Shown here one piece after another: positions 11,157-22,342 of a DNA stretch of 64,000 nucleotides. Within the stretch, counting starts at the first letter, position 1, and every line of letters starts with the position of its first letter. Source of the stretch: Armillaria gallica (lineage: Eukaryota; Basidiomycota; Agaricomycetes; Agaricales; Physalacriaceae); NCBI GenBank assembly GCA_037576215.1, contig JBANDB010000004.1:7240349-7304348 (forward strand), written 5' to 3'. Made by a program: the position numbers and the translations under genes. Under the pieces are notes generated by a model, which did not search any database, was not told where the DNA came from, and was given only the letters and a program-made list of their open reading frames with translations.

Positions 11157-12420
11157 TCAGGATTCTTGAGCGCCAGGATTGAGGAGAGCATATTGAACAT
11201 CCGTGCCACCAGAACTCCCAACAACCTTGTTTCCATTGACATTCCCATTCTCATATTTGAAACCGCTTGCACCCATCTTCATATTATGCATCGCGTCTTC
11301 TAGCTCATTGCTGGGAGGGGCAAAGAGGTCGAAGGCAAAAATGGACCTCACCATTGGATTCCCCGATGTCAAAAACAGGGGTGGTGAGGTCCAGATGGTG
11401 GTGGCTAGTCCATAGGGGTAGTTATAGGGTAGTGGCCATAGGGAAGCCTGGGAAGGGGTAGCAATAGCCAACAACAGTGGGCATCGGAGGTACAGGTGCA
11501 CAGCAAAATCATGTTCCCCCACCTAAATAATGGTGATGCATGATTCTAGGATGGCTGGGGCGTGTGGGTGGAGCGGGGAAGGCCGATGTTGAATTTCGGG
11601 GGGGTGGACGGCGGTGGGCAACCAAATCGTCGTACAGTGACGATTCTTGCAGCATTCGTGATGCCTGAGGGTCCTCCTTCGATGCCCAGAAGGGTGTGTC
11701 CATCATTGTTGTTGTTTGCTATTGGTGTCCTGATCTTGGTCCCACCATCCCACTTGTGCTCTCCAGCCCTTCTACCTAGTCCATGTCTGTTTTCATTCAG
11801 TATCAGCCCTCCCTGGGATCGTGCTATATCCCTGCCTCATAGTAGAAATCCCCTGCAACCGTCGTCGTCATCCTGTTCAGCGTTGGCGTCCTGGTCATCA
11901 GTTGTTCATTTCGTGGAGCCTCCTGCATGCAGATGGTGGTCGATGTCAGACCCCTGGACATATTCTAAAATGTTGTAGTGTATGGAGTTTGTGTGTGGCG
12001 GCGATTGGCACGGATGTTGATGTGGGGGTTGCTCGGTCGGTCGGGATGGGGATGGTGTCATATTTGTGGCCATGGCAGCAGTCGGCAGGGGTCATCATCA
12101 GCATTGGACTTGCTGGCATCATCATCATCGCCGTGTATGCATGGATCATAGCACTGTCCCGAGTGATGGCTTACGCAGGGAGTGGGGGGAGGATAAAAGT
12201 AATCCGGGGCTCTTGGGGCCACCACATTTGCGCCAGATGCATAAAATGGACCTAAAAAGAAGAGTAAGTAACAGAATAATAAAATACACACCTTTTCATG
12301 TCCCATGAAACAGGCATGGGGGAGTGGACCATGCACTATTGAAGGTGGTAAAAGACAAGAATGGAATGGCATAGCCACTCGATTGGTCCTCGGTGCATCG
12401 GACCGTGGCAAGCGATGCAT
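11157..12420 (-). other. Minus-strand open frames inside the insertion, function unknown
   Basis: Several adjoining minus-strand frames (12420-12058, 12149-11946, 11706-11509, 11522-11157) could be exons of one low-complexity gene. One begins GPFYASGANVVAPRAPDYF after a possible intron, and another ends GGTDVQYALLNPGAQES. Composition is rich in Pro, Ser, His and Met, with CAT-type triplet runs. I do not recognise the family, and stops in every frame mean it is either spliced or dead. Confidence 0.25.
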
Positions 12421-12829
12421 GTGTCCTCCACTCTATTCTCCCACTCCAAAGCCCGAAGATTTAGTGACATATACATATACTCTTTTATACATTCTACATA
12501 CTATAAGCTTGAACAAAATGACTGTCTTCTAGTTTATGTAGCACAATTATAATAATATTCCGAGGCTGAAAGACAATTGTTACCATAAAAGGGGCATTGT
12601 TTGTCACTGTTGAATTCTAAGGTAAAACTTAAAATGCAGGGTGCTGGGTCAAAATGCAGCGTAAAAGAACGAATCCTCGTAACTGCTGTTGTAGTTTGAT
12701 GGGGTGAAGCACAAATGCTATAGATTTATCAAAACTAGTTCCAACTGTTGAGTGATTGGGGATAGTGTGTAGGGATAATGGGGATAATAGTGTGCTTGGT
12801 GAGATGTGTTTTATGAGAATGACATGGGT

Positions 12830-13170
12830 GTGTTCAGAAATGGTAATGTTGGTAATAGTCGAGAATGGTAATGCGGCTTTGTGGATGGAATGGTAATATG
12901 GTGTGTAATTGGTGTCAAGAATGGTAATATTGGAGTGGTTGAGAATGGTAATACTGGGAATGGAAATGTAGCTGGTATTCGAGAATGATAATGTTGTGGA
13001 TAATCGAGAATGGTAATATTGTTGGTTGGAGTCGAGAGTGGTAATTTCACTGGTTGGTAATGGGAATGGTAATATCGCTGGTTGGTGTTGGGAATAGTAA
13101 TATTGCTGGGATTCGAGAATGCTAATGGTGTTGGTATTCAAGAATGATAATATTGCTGGTATCCAAGAAT
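12830..13170. repeat. Minisatellite, roughly 24-30 bp units
   Basis: About a dozen imperfect copies of a unit built on CGAGAATGGTAATATTG plus CTGGTTGGT-like spacers run in tandem. The long minus-strand frame over it (Ile/Thr/Ser/Tyr-rich) is a by-product of the repeat rather than evidence for a gene. Confidence 0.8.
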
Positions 13171-13522
13171 GGGTTTGTTAAGTTCTTGTAAAATCTCTTG
13201 AGGCACTGAAATATTCAGGTCTTGTAATCTTGTGGTGTAATCTGTGGGGTAATTGTCTCTGAATTTTTCTACTCCTACTTTCACATATTTATACTATTCT
13301 ACTGTTTGTATCTAGGTTTGTTCAATCCAGTGGTTGGCTGTGTTAGACCAGTGCCTATGACACTGGTTTTATGCAGTGTGTACTGACTTTAGCCTGTGTT
13401 CACACTGGTTCCTGCCTGTGTGAGTACTGGCTTGATCCTATGTTCTACATTTCTATTCCTTCTACACTCCTTCCTTCTTTACTAATATTCCCTTGTTAAG
13501 TCTGGCTTCAGCCTGACATCGC

Positions 13523-13584
13523 ATCTCAGCTAACTTCATGTGAAACTGAGACCCTGTACTCACACAGACGAGCAAGGCAATTAG
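13523..13584. repeat. Interrupted repeat, right part (module M2)
   Basis: ATCTCAGCTAACTTCATG... to GGCAATTAG matches 15135-15200. Together with 9861-9911 it is one repeat copy split by the 3.6-kb insertion. Confidence 0.7.
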
Positions 13585-13621
13585 TCAGGTTTAAAACTTG
13601 TTTTACGCAAGTCTAATTGCC
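13576..13621. repeat. Short inverted repeat (hairpin)
   Basis: GGCAATTAG and CTAATTGCC are exact inverted complements 28 bases apart, placed at the outer edge of module M2. The 15-kb copy of M2 ends at its single GGCAATTAG and lacks the second arm. Confidence 0.6.
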
Positions 13622-15082
13622 GTGAGCACATACAAGTCGGGGTCTTTATCTATTCCTGGCTCCAAGGACTGGGATCCTCATCAGAGACACTCAAACCTGG
13701 AAGTTGCAGTTCAGAGCATCAGCAGCACCTGAGGTTTAATGCATCCTCCTTCCACGACATGGCCTATCACGCCGGTATGATCAGTACTCCTATCTTCAAT
13801 GATTATAAGACCTGGGGAGAACAGAGCTTCTGTTTCATCACTCTCACACTCTCCCCAGGTCTGTATTTCATTATTTTTCTGTAGTTATCTCTCTCACACT
13901 CTCCCCAGATAGAGTGTTACATCTTGAAGACTTCAAGGGGGTCCGAATATGAAAAAAAAAGACAGTGGGTCAATTAATTATTTTTGTGCATCAGCGCTGG
14001 ACCTACCTACCTCCACGTGACCTATATGATGTCATTTCACCTAATATAGGTTTATTTTCACACTTTTTAGCCTATTTTCCATGCAAAAGTACCTGCATAA
14101 TGGATATTCAATGTATTGAGCACAATTTGCATTCTATCAGACTCATACTTCAAATTAGTTCAATAAGTTGTCAATAAGGCATGACATCATCACAATGCAG
14201 TAAGCATCCATGCCCAAGAGTGTTGGTGAAGATGTTTGTAATACCAGCTATCATATCCTCAGTAGTAAGTAGAATGTATTGTGGTATATATTGCATCATG
14301 ATTCATTCAAAATATCCCTTAAAAACTTGTTTTTAGACCCTAACAGGAGGCAAGGGGGTCTCAGATTTTTTATAATTATACCCAGTCAGTTTTTTTTTAA
14401 AGCCCTCGTCAGACAGACCAACTGACTGCTGTGGGAATAACATACTCTGTATGGGCAGAACATACGGTATTGGTAATCACACTGCCACCTGGTATACCAC
14501 GTTGCTGGTCATAGCCAGTCCTCCCTGCTGGAAAGGGAGAACCAGCCTTTGCTGCAGATGACCTCTGCACCTTTCTGATGTCCCTTTGACCTCCTGGCTA
14601 AGCCATGGAGAGCTTGTATCTTATGCAAGGTGAGGTGAAGTCACTTTTTAATATAAATATAGTCAACTCATGCCATATAACACCTAATATACCCTCCAGA
14701 AACACAAAAAAATTTCCATAGAGATTTTTTTTAAAACAGCCTTGAAGGCGACCAACCGACCAACCCGGTGTTCCAGAACAACAGTCCGGAACCCCCTTGA
14801 CAGGAGGGGTCAACTTTTTTTTTTCAGGCCTGCCGGCCCAACCTACCTACCTACCCAGTGTGCCGGGCCGACATCCCGGTACCCCCTTGGAAGACTTCTT
14901 TGTGTACCTGCCCTCCCATACCCTTCTTCAGACACTTGTCCTCCTGTACTTACCACTTTAACTTCTTTTCCGACACAGTGGCAACTTTCCAAGTCCGAGC
15001 TTGGTTTTAATGTCTCCCTGTCTAGGCCTTTTGTTGAACTCATGTATTTCGCTCATGTATTACATACTCTTACCCATACTTG
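13622..15082. other. Repeat-like non-coding region
   Basis: No gene recognised. It has paired copies of CTCTCACACTCTCCCCAG (about 13842 and 13890), A/T-rich tracts, and two related GC-rich strings ending in CCGGAACCCCCTTG and CCGGTACCCCCTTGG (about 14785-14890). It looks like old retroelement or satellite sequence. Confidence 0.4.
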
Positions 15083-15200
15083 CGCAATAATCACTCACAC
15101 TCAGGCCCTGTTGCTGATCTCAGGGCAGGGTCGCATCTCGGCTGGCTAACCTCATGTGAAACTGAGACCCTGTACTCACACAGATGAGCAAGGCAATTAG
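15083..15200. repeat. Intact M1-M2 repeat copy (empty-site reference)
   Basis: Modules M1 and M2 are contiguous here through a single TCGC, giving the pre-insertion structure of the copy split at 9912-13518. Confidence 0.7.
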
Positions 15201-15459
15201 ATTTTCCTTTTAGTCTTTGTGATAGATACTACTTCACCCAAATGTATATCATTTACAATTCCTTTTCAATGTGCTGCAAATTTTGAGTAGGTAAGACCTG
15301 CCCCTTCTTTCTGTCTCCTTCATCCATCTGTTCTCACTCTTTTTTCCTTTGGCAATAAATTCTGGTGTATTAAGAATTACTCCAAGATCTGTGCAAACTT
15401 GAGGTCTCTGAATCTTCTCACTATTTTTATGACAGGTTTCACTCAATTTATCCGGGCAC

Positions 15460-15828
15460 TAGGGATGTGCACTGTATCTGTACTACAGTGGCTACGTACG
15501 GTGGATACGGATACGGGTCCATACCGTGGGCACTTTTGACAACCCAAAATATGGCCATATTCATACGGTTGAAGTACGGTTGTTGAGGGAATGGTAGGGG
15601 ACTGTTCAATGTCATCAAGGTCTGTAATTATGATTTCAATGAAGCAAATTATACTTACATTTTGATGACAGTCATTCACTGTCATCATGAAACTATCCGT
15701 ATACAGACAACGGTACGGACATGGTACGGATTTGGCCTCAGCCGTACCGTACCGTGGGCAAGATTTTTTGTACGGTCTACAGCCGTATTGTTACGGTCGT
15801 ATCCATAACAGTACAGTGCACATCCCTA
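15460..15828. mobile_element. hAT-type MITE, 369 bp
   Basis: The terminal inverted repeats share TAGGGATGTGCACTGTA (17 bases) at both ends. The flanking 8-bp duplications CCGGGCAC and CCAGGCAC differ at one base, as expected for an older hAT insertion. The subterminal parts are packed with TACGG/CCGTA repeats, the sort of motif hAT transposases bind. No coding sequence is present, so the element needs a transposase supplied elsewhere. Confidence 0.85.
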
Positions 15829-16272
15829 CCAGGCACTAGAAATTCTGCGCGGTCACCTGTGTGGTGCGTGGCCATGCAGCCATGCATGTCATTACCTGAA
15901 CTCGAGTTGAACTCAGCTTATCCTTATGTTCGTCTCGTGTTCGTTTGTGAGTTATCTCCAGAAAACATACCTGGATTGGAAATTATTTCCAAGCTCAACT
16001 TTGCCAATCACAGTGTTTTGAACTTCGGAACTAAGGCATAGCACGGATCCGGATGGACCGCAGATACCCGAACAGATATCCGGCACAATATCCGCAGCTC
16101 AGGTCCTTTTTTGACATCCGCCCGCAAGCATCCGTATCCGCCGGATCCAGATGATGACCTTGAAAAATACGCAACTTACCCGCGGATATCCGCATCCGCA
16201 ATGTCTTATTACAACAGTATAATATCAAGTAGATGGTAGGTGAATATCTAAATATGCAGAAACAAACTCTAA

Positions 16273-18831
16273 CTAAACATTAACTTCCATGATATCCGAA
16301 GTACTATCACTACCCATGTCATCCTCCTCCTCTTGAGGTATACTACCTTCCTCCTCTATCCTCCACCATGGTCCCTTCGACCGGATTCCTTGAATTATCT
16401 CATCCTCAGGTACAAGTCCCACCGATGCCCAAGATCCAAGAACGGTAGCCGCACGAATTGATTTATCTGATAGTGAATGCCGGAATCGGGAGACGTTTTG
16501 ACTCCCTGCAGAGAATGAACGTTCGCAGTTGACGGATGTAGCTATGATACAGAGTTAGATTGATAATACCGTCAAAACAATCAACTTACCAGGCACTGAT
16601 AGGAAGTCGAGCGCAAATTGCGCAAGTGGATTGTTTTCAGGGTTCTGTGAGGCCCAGAACCCGAGAGGATCTTTGATATTTGGCAGTATTGGTGTGTGCA
16701 AGTAATGTTCGAGTGGATCTGCAGCTGCCGGTGATAAATCTGCCGGCGCATCTTCCTCATCCGAAGAGTCATCCTCCCAATCATATCGTTTCCGCTGAAT
16801 GTCATGAGCTAACCACGGAATGAGCAAATAACTCGACAAGCTTACCTGTTTTCTGGAAGACTGTGCTGGCCGAGTGTTCGACGTTTCCGTCCCTTGCCAA
16901 TAGTGACGTTTGAAAAAGGCCCACTCGTCTCGCACAATGTTCACGGCTTCGTCGATCCATGCAGATTCCCATTTCTGGTTGAGAAAGTACTGCGTTTTTT
17001 GACTAGGGTGCATGACTAGGATGATCCATTAGCACTCCGCACAGTTAATAGGCGAGCTGTAAGACGTACTCAATGCAGTGCGATGGATGTGAGATTCATC
17101 AGTCTTCGAGTAATAGTTGTTGAGGACGACGAGGGCATTCCAGCATGCCAAATGGACAGCAGGATGTAAGCGAACACTGTCTCGACCACGTTCTAATTTT
17201 CGGGTAAGTTTGTCGATTGCAGGAAAAACCTCGTATATCAGCGGCTTATTTGAGTATGAAAAATCTTTCGTCAGATCTTTGAACGACTAAAGCATGATGA
17301 GAACCGGCAAAGGGAATGAATGGATAACATACTTGAAGATACTTGGAGCACTGCTGTAGCACAGTCCATTCGTCTTCCGAGAGAAGAAAACAGCGCAAGT
17401 GCAGCGTTGTGGGACCCTTGTTGAACTTCATAGAGTCACAGACATGGCCGAGAACATCTTTGAGCTCAATACCGCGCTGCAGCATGTCCAAGACCGTGTT
17501 CCAACGAGCCATGACAGCTCTGATAAGCACAATAGGCTTGATATTGTGTTCTTCGCAAGCTTGGAGGATTGCAGCCTTTAGAATAGAGTTGTTGAATGCT
17601 TTCTTGCCAAGCTGCGTCATCTATGATGTTGTTAGTTAGATGTGTGGCATGATTTCAGAGACATACCTTGAATATAGCAAAACGTCCTAGCTTTGCCTCG
17701 GCAGCAGTAACAACTGGCTTAGACTCGTCCATATCCACCTCGTTCTCGAAGTCCAAGCTGTTGAGAATCATGTCGTCGTGGTCCATTTGCTCTGGATCAT
17801 CAGCCTCCTCCTCCTCCTCGTCATCGCCAACTTCATCCTCGGATCCACCGTCATCAATGAGATCGTCGAAGTCGCTGTCCTTGACTGTCTTGGGGTCATG
17901 GTTAAATTGCTTGAGAAAACCCTTCGTGACAAGTGCCCAAATGTGGTCCAAACACCGGACTCGATATTTGCGTCCACGGAAGGTATCGACCTCCAGAGCG
18001 AGCTTGTCAGCGAGCATGCCGTTGGGCGCAGCACCATCCGCCACCAAGCCGAGACCTCTACCCCTGATGCCAAACTCGTCCAGTACTTTGACCAGTTGTT
18101 TAGCCATATACTCGCCGGTGTGCGAGGCCGTACAAGGTATATAATCGAGTACAAATTCTTCTAATTTGCCTTCATTCACTCTGGTGACAGTGATTCCCAG
18201 GTATGAGATAACGTTTGGCGAAGTCCAACCGTCAATACCAAAATGCAAACGCCCACGCGTAGCCTAGACAATTGGTAAGGTACCAGTAGGGAAAAGAAAG
18301 AGAAAAAGCTACCTGGAGAGAGGCAGCCACCCGCGCCTTCGTGATGTCGTACATCTCATGGATGTCCCGAGAGATAGTGGTCGGTGAGGGAATATCAACG
18401 TTAGCGTATAGCATCTGGAAGGCATCGACTAGCTCAGGATCTCGCACTATTCTGTGCGGTCGATGGCACCTTGCACACCACATGCTGAGCTTGAACCGGA
18501 ATTTGGCGGCGCTGTATACGGATCCGCTAGCAAATCTGTCTATTGACCCTTGACCAGCAGGGGTTTCAGGGCTGCAGACTTTGATGTGGTCGTTGAGGTT
18601 GCCGGTCGAGTCTTCAAAACGTTCACGACAGCAGGAGATACTGGGGTTTCTAAGCAGCGTATTCATCAGTCCATGTAAGAAATAATACTTTCGCGACACG
18701 TACTTTTTACACACAAACTTGTATAAGGTTTTTCCGTCTTCAAAAATGATGATAGGTGGTTGAAAATGATTGTACGCCTGAGATCGCCACGTCTTCATTT
18801 GGTCGGCTTCATCACTATCAGTAAAGCTCAT
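16273..18831 (-). CDS. hAT family transposase, apparently intact
   Basis: Eight exons (18831-18704, 18649-18313, 18263-17667, 17620-17333, 17286-17070, 17015-16846, 16794-16590, 16541-16273) keep phase throughout and give 736 residues. In order: a BED-type zinc finger (YKFVCKKNPSI, then RERFEDSTGNLNDHIKVC); the RNase H-like core with HFGIDGWTSPNVISYLGI and DHIWALVTKG around an acidic insert; the ALIMHPSQKTQYF motif; and the C-terminal dimerisation region DPLGFWASQNPE...SVPATSVNCERSFSAGSQ. It would cut and join the TAAGGCATAGC ends in the nucleus. The start is uncertain: an ORF upstream in another frame (19067 to about 18857, Lys/Ala/Thr-rich) might be a first exon, but it does not join in frame by any splice I can see. 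Confidence 0.88.
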
Positions 18832-19139
18832 AGAGTAGTCGTTGATGGAAACGTACCTAAAATTTCCTCGTCATTCTTTCCCTTATACTTCTGCTCTTTC
18901 TGTTGCCGTCGAACAGCAGCAGCGGTCAGAGCGACAGCAGTAGGAATGGCGGTGGGTGCAGCGGCACCAGTGACTGTCTGTTTACCCTTCTTTCTCCTCA
19001 AGGTACTGGACTGGTTTTTGCCGCTGCTCTTGCTATTGTTGTTCGAGGCTTTGGAAAAGCTGCCCATGATGTAAGAAATGGGACTGGCTGTGAGGGAGAT
19101 GTACGAGGAAAGAAAGATCCTGTGTCTTCTATAAACCAT

Positions 19140-20339
19140 TGGTCGGTGGGTGGCATCTGAGAAATAATAACATGGAATTCCTAGAAGAGGAAGTCAATGT
19201 CGCCTGACAATGAAAATATAGTGCACCACGTCTCAATAAAAACAAAGTCATCGAGCCTAGACAACGTCAGATTTCTTAATTGCGACAAGGCAGGGTACGA
19301 GAGCGGATATTTGAGCGTTGTGCCGACTTCATTAGAAGTAGTGATATGAAACATGAAGAAGAAAAGTTGATAGATTGATAGATATTAACATTACAAGGAA
19401 ACAAGAATTTTCGTTCACGTCTGCACAATACGGGGTCTTAAGTCTGCACTCAAACGCTGCCGTTGATGTGGTAAATATGTACCGTACGTCTGTACGTCTT
19501 CCCCAAACTCCACACATCTTACAGATACCGCAGCACCATGCTGTAGGTAAATCAACAATCAGGGCTCTCCAGACATTTGCAGCAAGTCTTCACTGGATTC
19601 CGTGCCCATCCTGTGCCCCAGCTCTGAAAACCACACGTCCTCCGTATGGTCTTGCAAGTGTCACACTCTGTATGTTTCGGAGTTGCGAAGGGATTTCCAG
19701 ACATTTGCAGCGCGTCTTGTTTCCCAGCTCTGCTAATGATGTGTCGTCCGTATGGTCCCAAGAATCTATTTCAAAGGTCTGGATTGCGTCCGGTCAAGTA
19801 AGGGCATGAACTTTCTGACGGTATCTTACGAAAAATCAGCGCCAGTGGCGGCATAGAGGGAAAAGGACGTACGGTCATCAGCCATACATTACGCGGCACT
19901 GGACATGGATGGTTTACTCGGACTCGTAACTTCCAGTATTTTTAACCTCGAGGCCAGCTACTTTCTCATGGGGTAAGTCAATGGCAGACTTGCGAATGCG
20001 ACTCCATCCGAAGTGATTATGAGGCGTTGATGACTCGCCAGTCGACGCCGATGTCCTAAAAAATATGCTGGGAGTTTCGAAGGGCACATCGGCAAGATCC
20101 GGCATCAGTGACGGCAGACTAATGCGCATACATCATCATTGCCAGGGCACTTGCACATACCCACCATGAACCAGGGCATGAATCAGTACGTATGTCATTC
20201 CGTTCTATAACGACAGCTCGAAGACTGAACAACGCTTCGTCTATAGTCATGCTTTTCCACCGCCATCCGTATCGCCGACGAGGACAAGAAAGAGGATGCG
20301 GGTCGCCCAAACATCTGACAAGCCAGTACGGTTCAATAA
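19140..20339. other. hAT interior without recognised gene
   Basis: It contains two partial copies of TTCCAGACATTTGCAGC-like sequence (about 19567 and 19697) and short frames with no recognisable domain. Upstream exons of the captured NAPE-PLD fragment might be in its last part, but I could not recognise them. Confidence 0.4.
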
Positions 20340-21141
20340 ATGGCCGAGTTGAGGACTAGTAAATGACAAACGAGAGGATGGATGCTCTCAGTATGGTGCG
20401 TAGCTATTTTTCCTGGCTAATCGTTTAATAGCTAACCTATCTCACGCACCGCCCTGCCAGTCTTTTGGTCCGAAGATGTACACCGAGCCGCCATGCAAGA
20501 TCGAAGGCATACCAGAGATAATTGCAGTCATTATCTTGGTGAGCAGCCCTTCATCACATTAAGCTGTGGCTAATGCCGTTGTTAGCTTAATCATTCTGAC
20601 CAGTACGCGTCACCATCGTCAGTGCCTTTGCCTACTAACCTTTCTTAGCCTAGACAACGACACGTTAACCACGCCCTTCAAGACAACCCGCCCGTCGCAC
20701 GTCTTCGCTCTGCTGGGCAAACTCAGGCATTTTGAATCGATCGGGATACCAAAGGACATGCGGAAAACTGGTAGGAGGGACGCACGACATGTGGAGATAC
20801 CCGGAACATCCTTCAAGCTTAGCTGCGCCCCCGCACAGCACTTTAATGGCTGGCAGACTCTCCAGGCGAGCTGGGCCGGCGAGGCTGAGGGTAAGAAGGT
20901 CTATTTGCCGGTGATAACGAGACGGACAGGCAGACTGGTATGCCCCGCATTCGCTGAGATTCGCCAGCGGTTCAGTGGGTTTGATCTGTCAATGATACCT
21001 GTCGGGTATGTGCGATGCTTGCTGCTGTTTCGTGATGTTGATATTCGCATAGAGCGTACAAGCCAAGATGGTTCATGTCCGCTATACATTGCGCCCCGCA
21101 AGATACATATATTATGTCCCGAGAACAAACGGTTTAAGAGT
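20340..21141 (+). pseudogene. Captured NAPE-PLD-like metallo-beta-lactamase gene fragment
   Basis: Exon-like pieces splice into recognisable NAPE-phospholipase D/UlaG-type sequence: FGPKMYTEPPCKIEGIPE (20461-20538), then LNHSDHLDNDT across two short introns, SCAPAQHFNG, CPAFAEIRQRFSGFDLSMI, and across an intron after 21007 IPVGAYKPRWFMSAIHCAPQ. A probable earlier exon ends near 20393. Enzymes of this family hydrolyse N-acyl-phosphatidylethanolamine with a dinuclear zinc site. Here the first His of HxHxDH is Leu, the FAGDTGY-type segment carrying another ligand is scrambled (KKVYLPVITRRTG), and the frame closes early, so it is dead. Its introns are still present, so it was captured as DNA. Confidence 0.75.
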
Positions 21142-21715
21142 GTATCCGTTCTACAAGTATCTCTTTGCGAATCCAATATACTTGTATATAATAAATGATA
21201 TCTAAAACTTTGCACGGTTGCTTTACTAATGTACTTGATTACTGTGAGTACCTGCAGATACCTGTGGGTACTACCATCTGCGGCTGCCAGAATAACCGTG
21301 GGCATATGGGTATCTGTGGTTCACAGGTATCTGCGGTGCGGATGTAACGGATGCGGATACCTGAGCACAGCCACATCTGCGGATGCGGATTTGCGATTTG
21401 AGTTCATTAATACCCGCGGTACGGCTGCGGATGGATCCGCGGATCCATCCGTGCTATGCCTTATTCGGAACGATGGTTTCTAGTTACTACTGCATCTTAA
21501 ATGCACATATATACGATTAGGAGAAGGTTCTATGTTGAAACCTAGGTACTCTCTCGTTCTAAGTACTTAAAGATCTTAAACTAGTGTTGTAGACATCAGT
21601 TACTTATGAATTTTACATCAATACAGCTTCAATATAACTTCAATGTGTCGAGGACTGTCCCAGTTGGTGATAAAAGACAATAACAGACATCACTTTGATA
21701 TGTGCAAATTTGCCC

Positions 21716-21826
21716 TAGACCACGCAGCCGACCACGTTGATGTACCACGCAGCCACGCAGCTACACCACGCAGGCTGATCACGCACAGCCACGCGGACCA
21801 CGCAGGCACCACGCAAGCTTCACATT
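21716..21826. repeat. CCACGCAG short-motif cluster
   Basis: About eight copies or near-copies of CCACGCAG occur in 110 bases with irregular spacing of 8-25 bases. A second, smaller cluster is at 22312-22342. Confidence 0.7.
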
Positions 21827-22311
21827 GAGATCACGTTGGTCCATACAAGCTTGCCTTCAGAAAGTGCATCATTCATGTAATTTCCTTTTAATTGGCTCGT
21901 CTCTTTGGTGTCGCTCATACCAACTACAGAACACCGTATTCTTCTCATGGTGTCGTCCTCACAGGAACCCCATATCGTGTACCTAATTATTTCTAGCTTA
22001 TATAACTGCCTCTAAGGCATTTTTATACTGTTAGGATACTCGTAAGATTATCTACTTCGGCTACAATGTTTTTGATACTCTTGAACTTGGCAATCCCCTT
22101 CAAAATGATCTTTTCATGATATTGACCATGCTTTAAAGTGCTCTAGTATCATAGTAAAGCATTAATGTCTAAATTTAATCCTTGCAAATCATAATAAAGC
22201 TGATCCTATGCAAGGAGCAACAGAAATTAAAGGAACGCGTCAACTCTCGTCGCGTTTGATGGACTTGATCAACTTTTCATAGGAGTCCCACGATTTGTCA
22301 ACCATGCTGAC

Positions 22312-22342
22312 GACCACGCAGCCACGCAGGCTACCACGCAGA
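22312..22342. repeat. CCACGCAG cluster, second
   Basis: Three copies of CCACGCAG in about 30 bases, nearly 500 bases beyond the main cluster. The pair might mark the two ends of an old solo repeat. Confidence 0.6.

Larger units (their letters stand above)
9912..13518. mobile_element. 3.6-kb unclassified insertion with 4-bp target duplication
   Basis: The left end starts TGTCAGCGGG and the right end finishes GCCTGACA, so the outermost six bases are inverted repeats. TCGC is present on both sides (9908-9911 and 13519-13522). The undisturbed site exists at 15083-15200, where modules M1 and M2 are joined through a single TCGC. No long terminal repeats, transposase or polymerase are recognisable inside. 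It carries short minus-strand frames (11157-12420) and a minisatellite. It could be a non-autonomous DNA transposon or a decayed retroelement. Confidence 0.65.
16032..21463. mobile_element. hAT DNA transposon, 5.4 kb, apparently complete
   Basis: Both ends start TAAGGCATAGCACGGAT as inverted repeats. A perfect 8-bp duplication TTCGGAAC flanks the element (16024-16031 and 21464-21471), so the insertion is probably recent. GCGGAT-type subterminal repeats lie inside each end (16060-16200 and 21240-21450). Cargo is a transposase on the minus strand in the left half and a captured NAPE-PLD-like gene fragment on the plus strand in the right half. The TIRs differ from those of the neighbouring MITE, so that MITE is not a simple deletion product of this element. 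Confidence 0.92.

Noticed and set aside
12629..13141. 170-codon minus-strand frame rich in Ile, Thr, Ser, Tyr
   Set aside because: It is generated by the minisatellite unit; the residue pattern repeats with the DNA unit and has no start or splice context.
9912..13518. LTR retrotransposon
   Set aside because: The ends are TG...CA with a 4-bp duplication, but I could find no repeat of the left end near the right end, and no Gag/Pol, so LTRs are not supported.
17668..18164. Plus-strand frames opposite the hAT transposase
   Set aside because: Shadows of the transposase exons; the minus strand carries the family motifs.
18828..19067. First exon of the hAT transposase (Lys/Ala/Thr-rich frame)
   Set aside because: No GT...AG pair joins it in frame to the BED-finger exon; the start at 18831 gives a consistent model without it.
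21716..22342. CRISPR array
   Set aside because: Repeats are eight bases with irregular spacing; the organism is a fungus and no cas genes are present.
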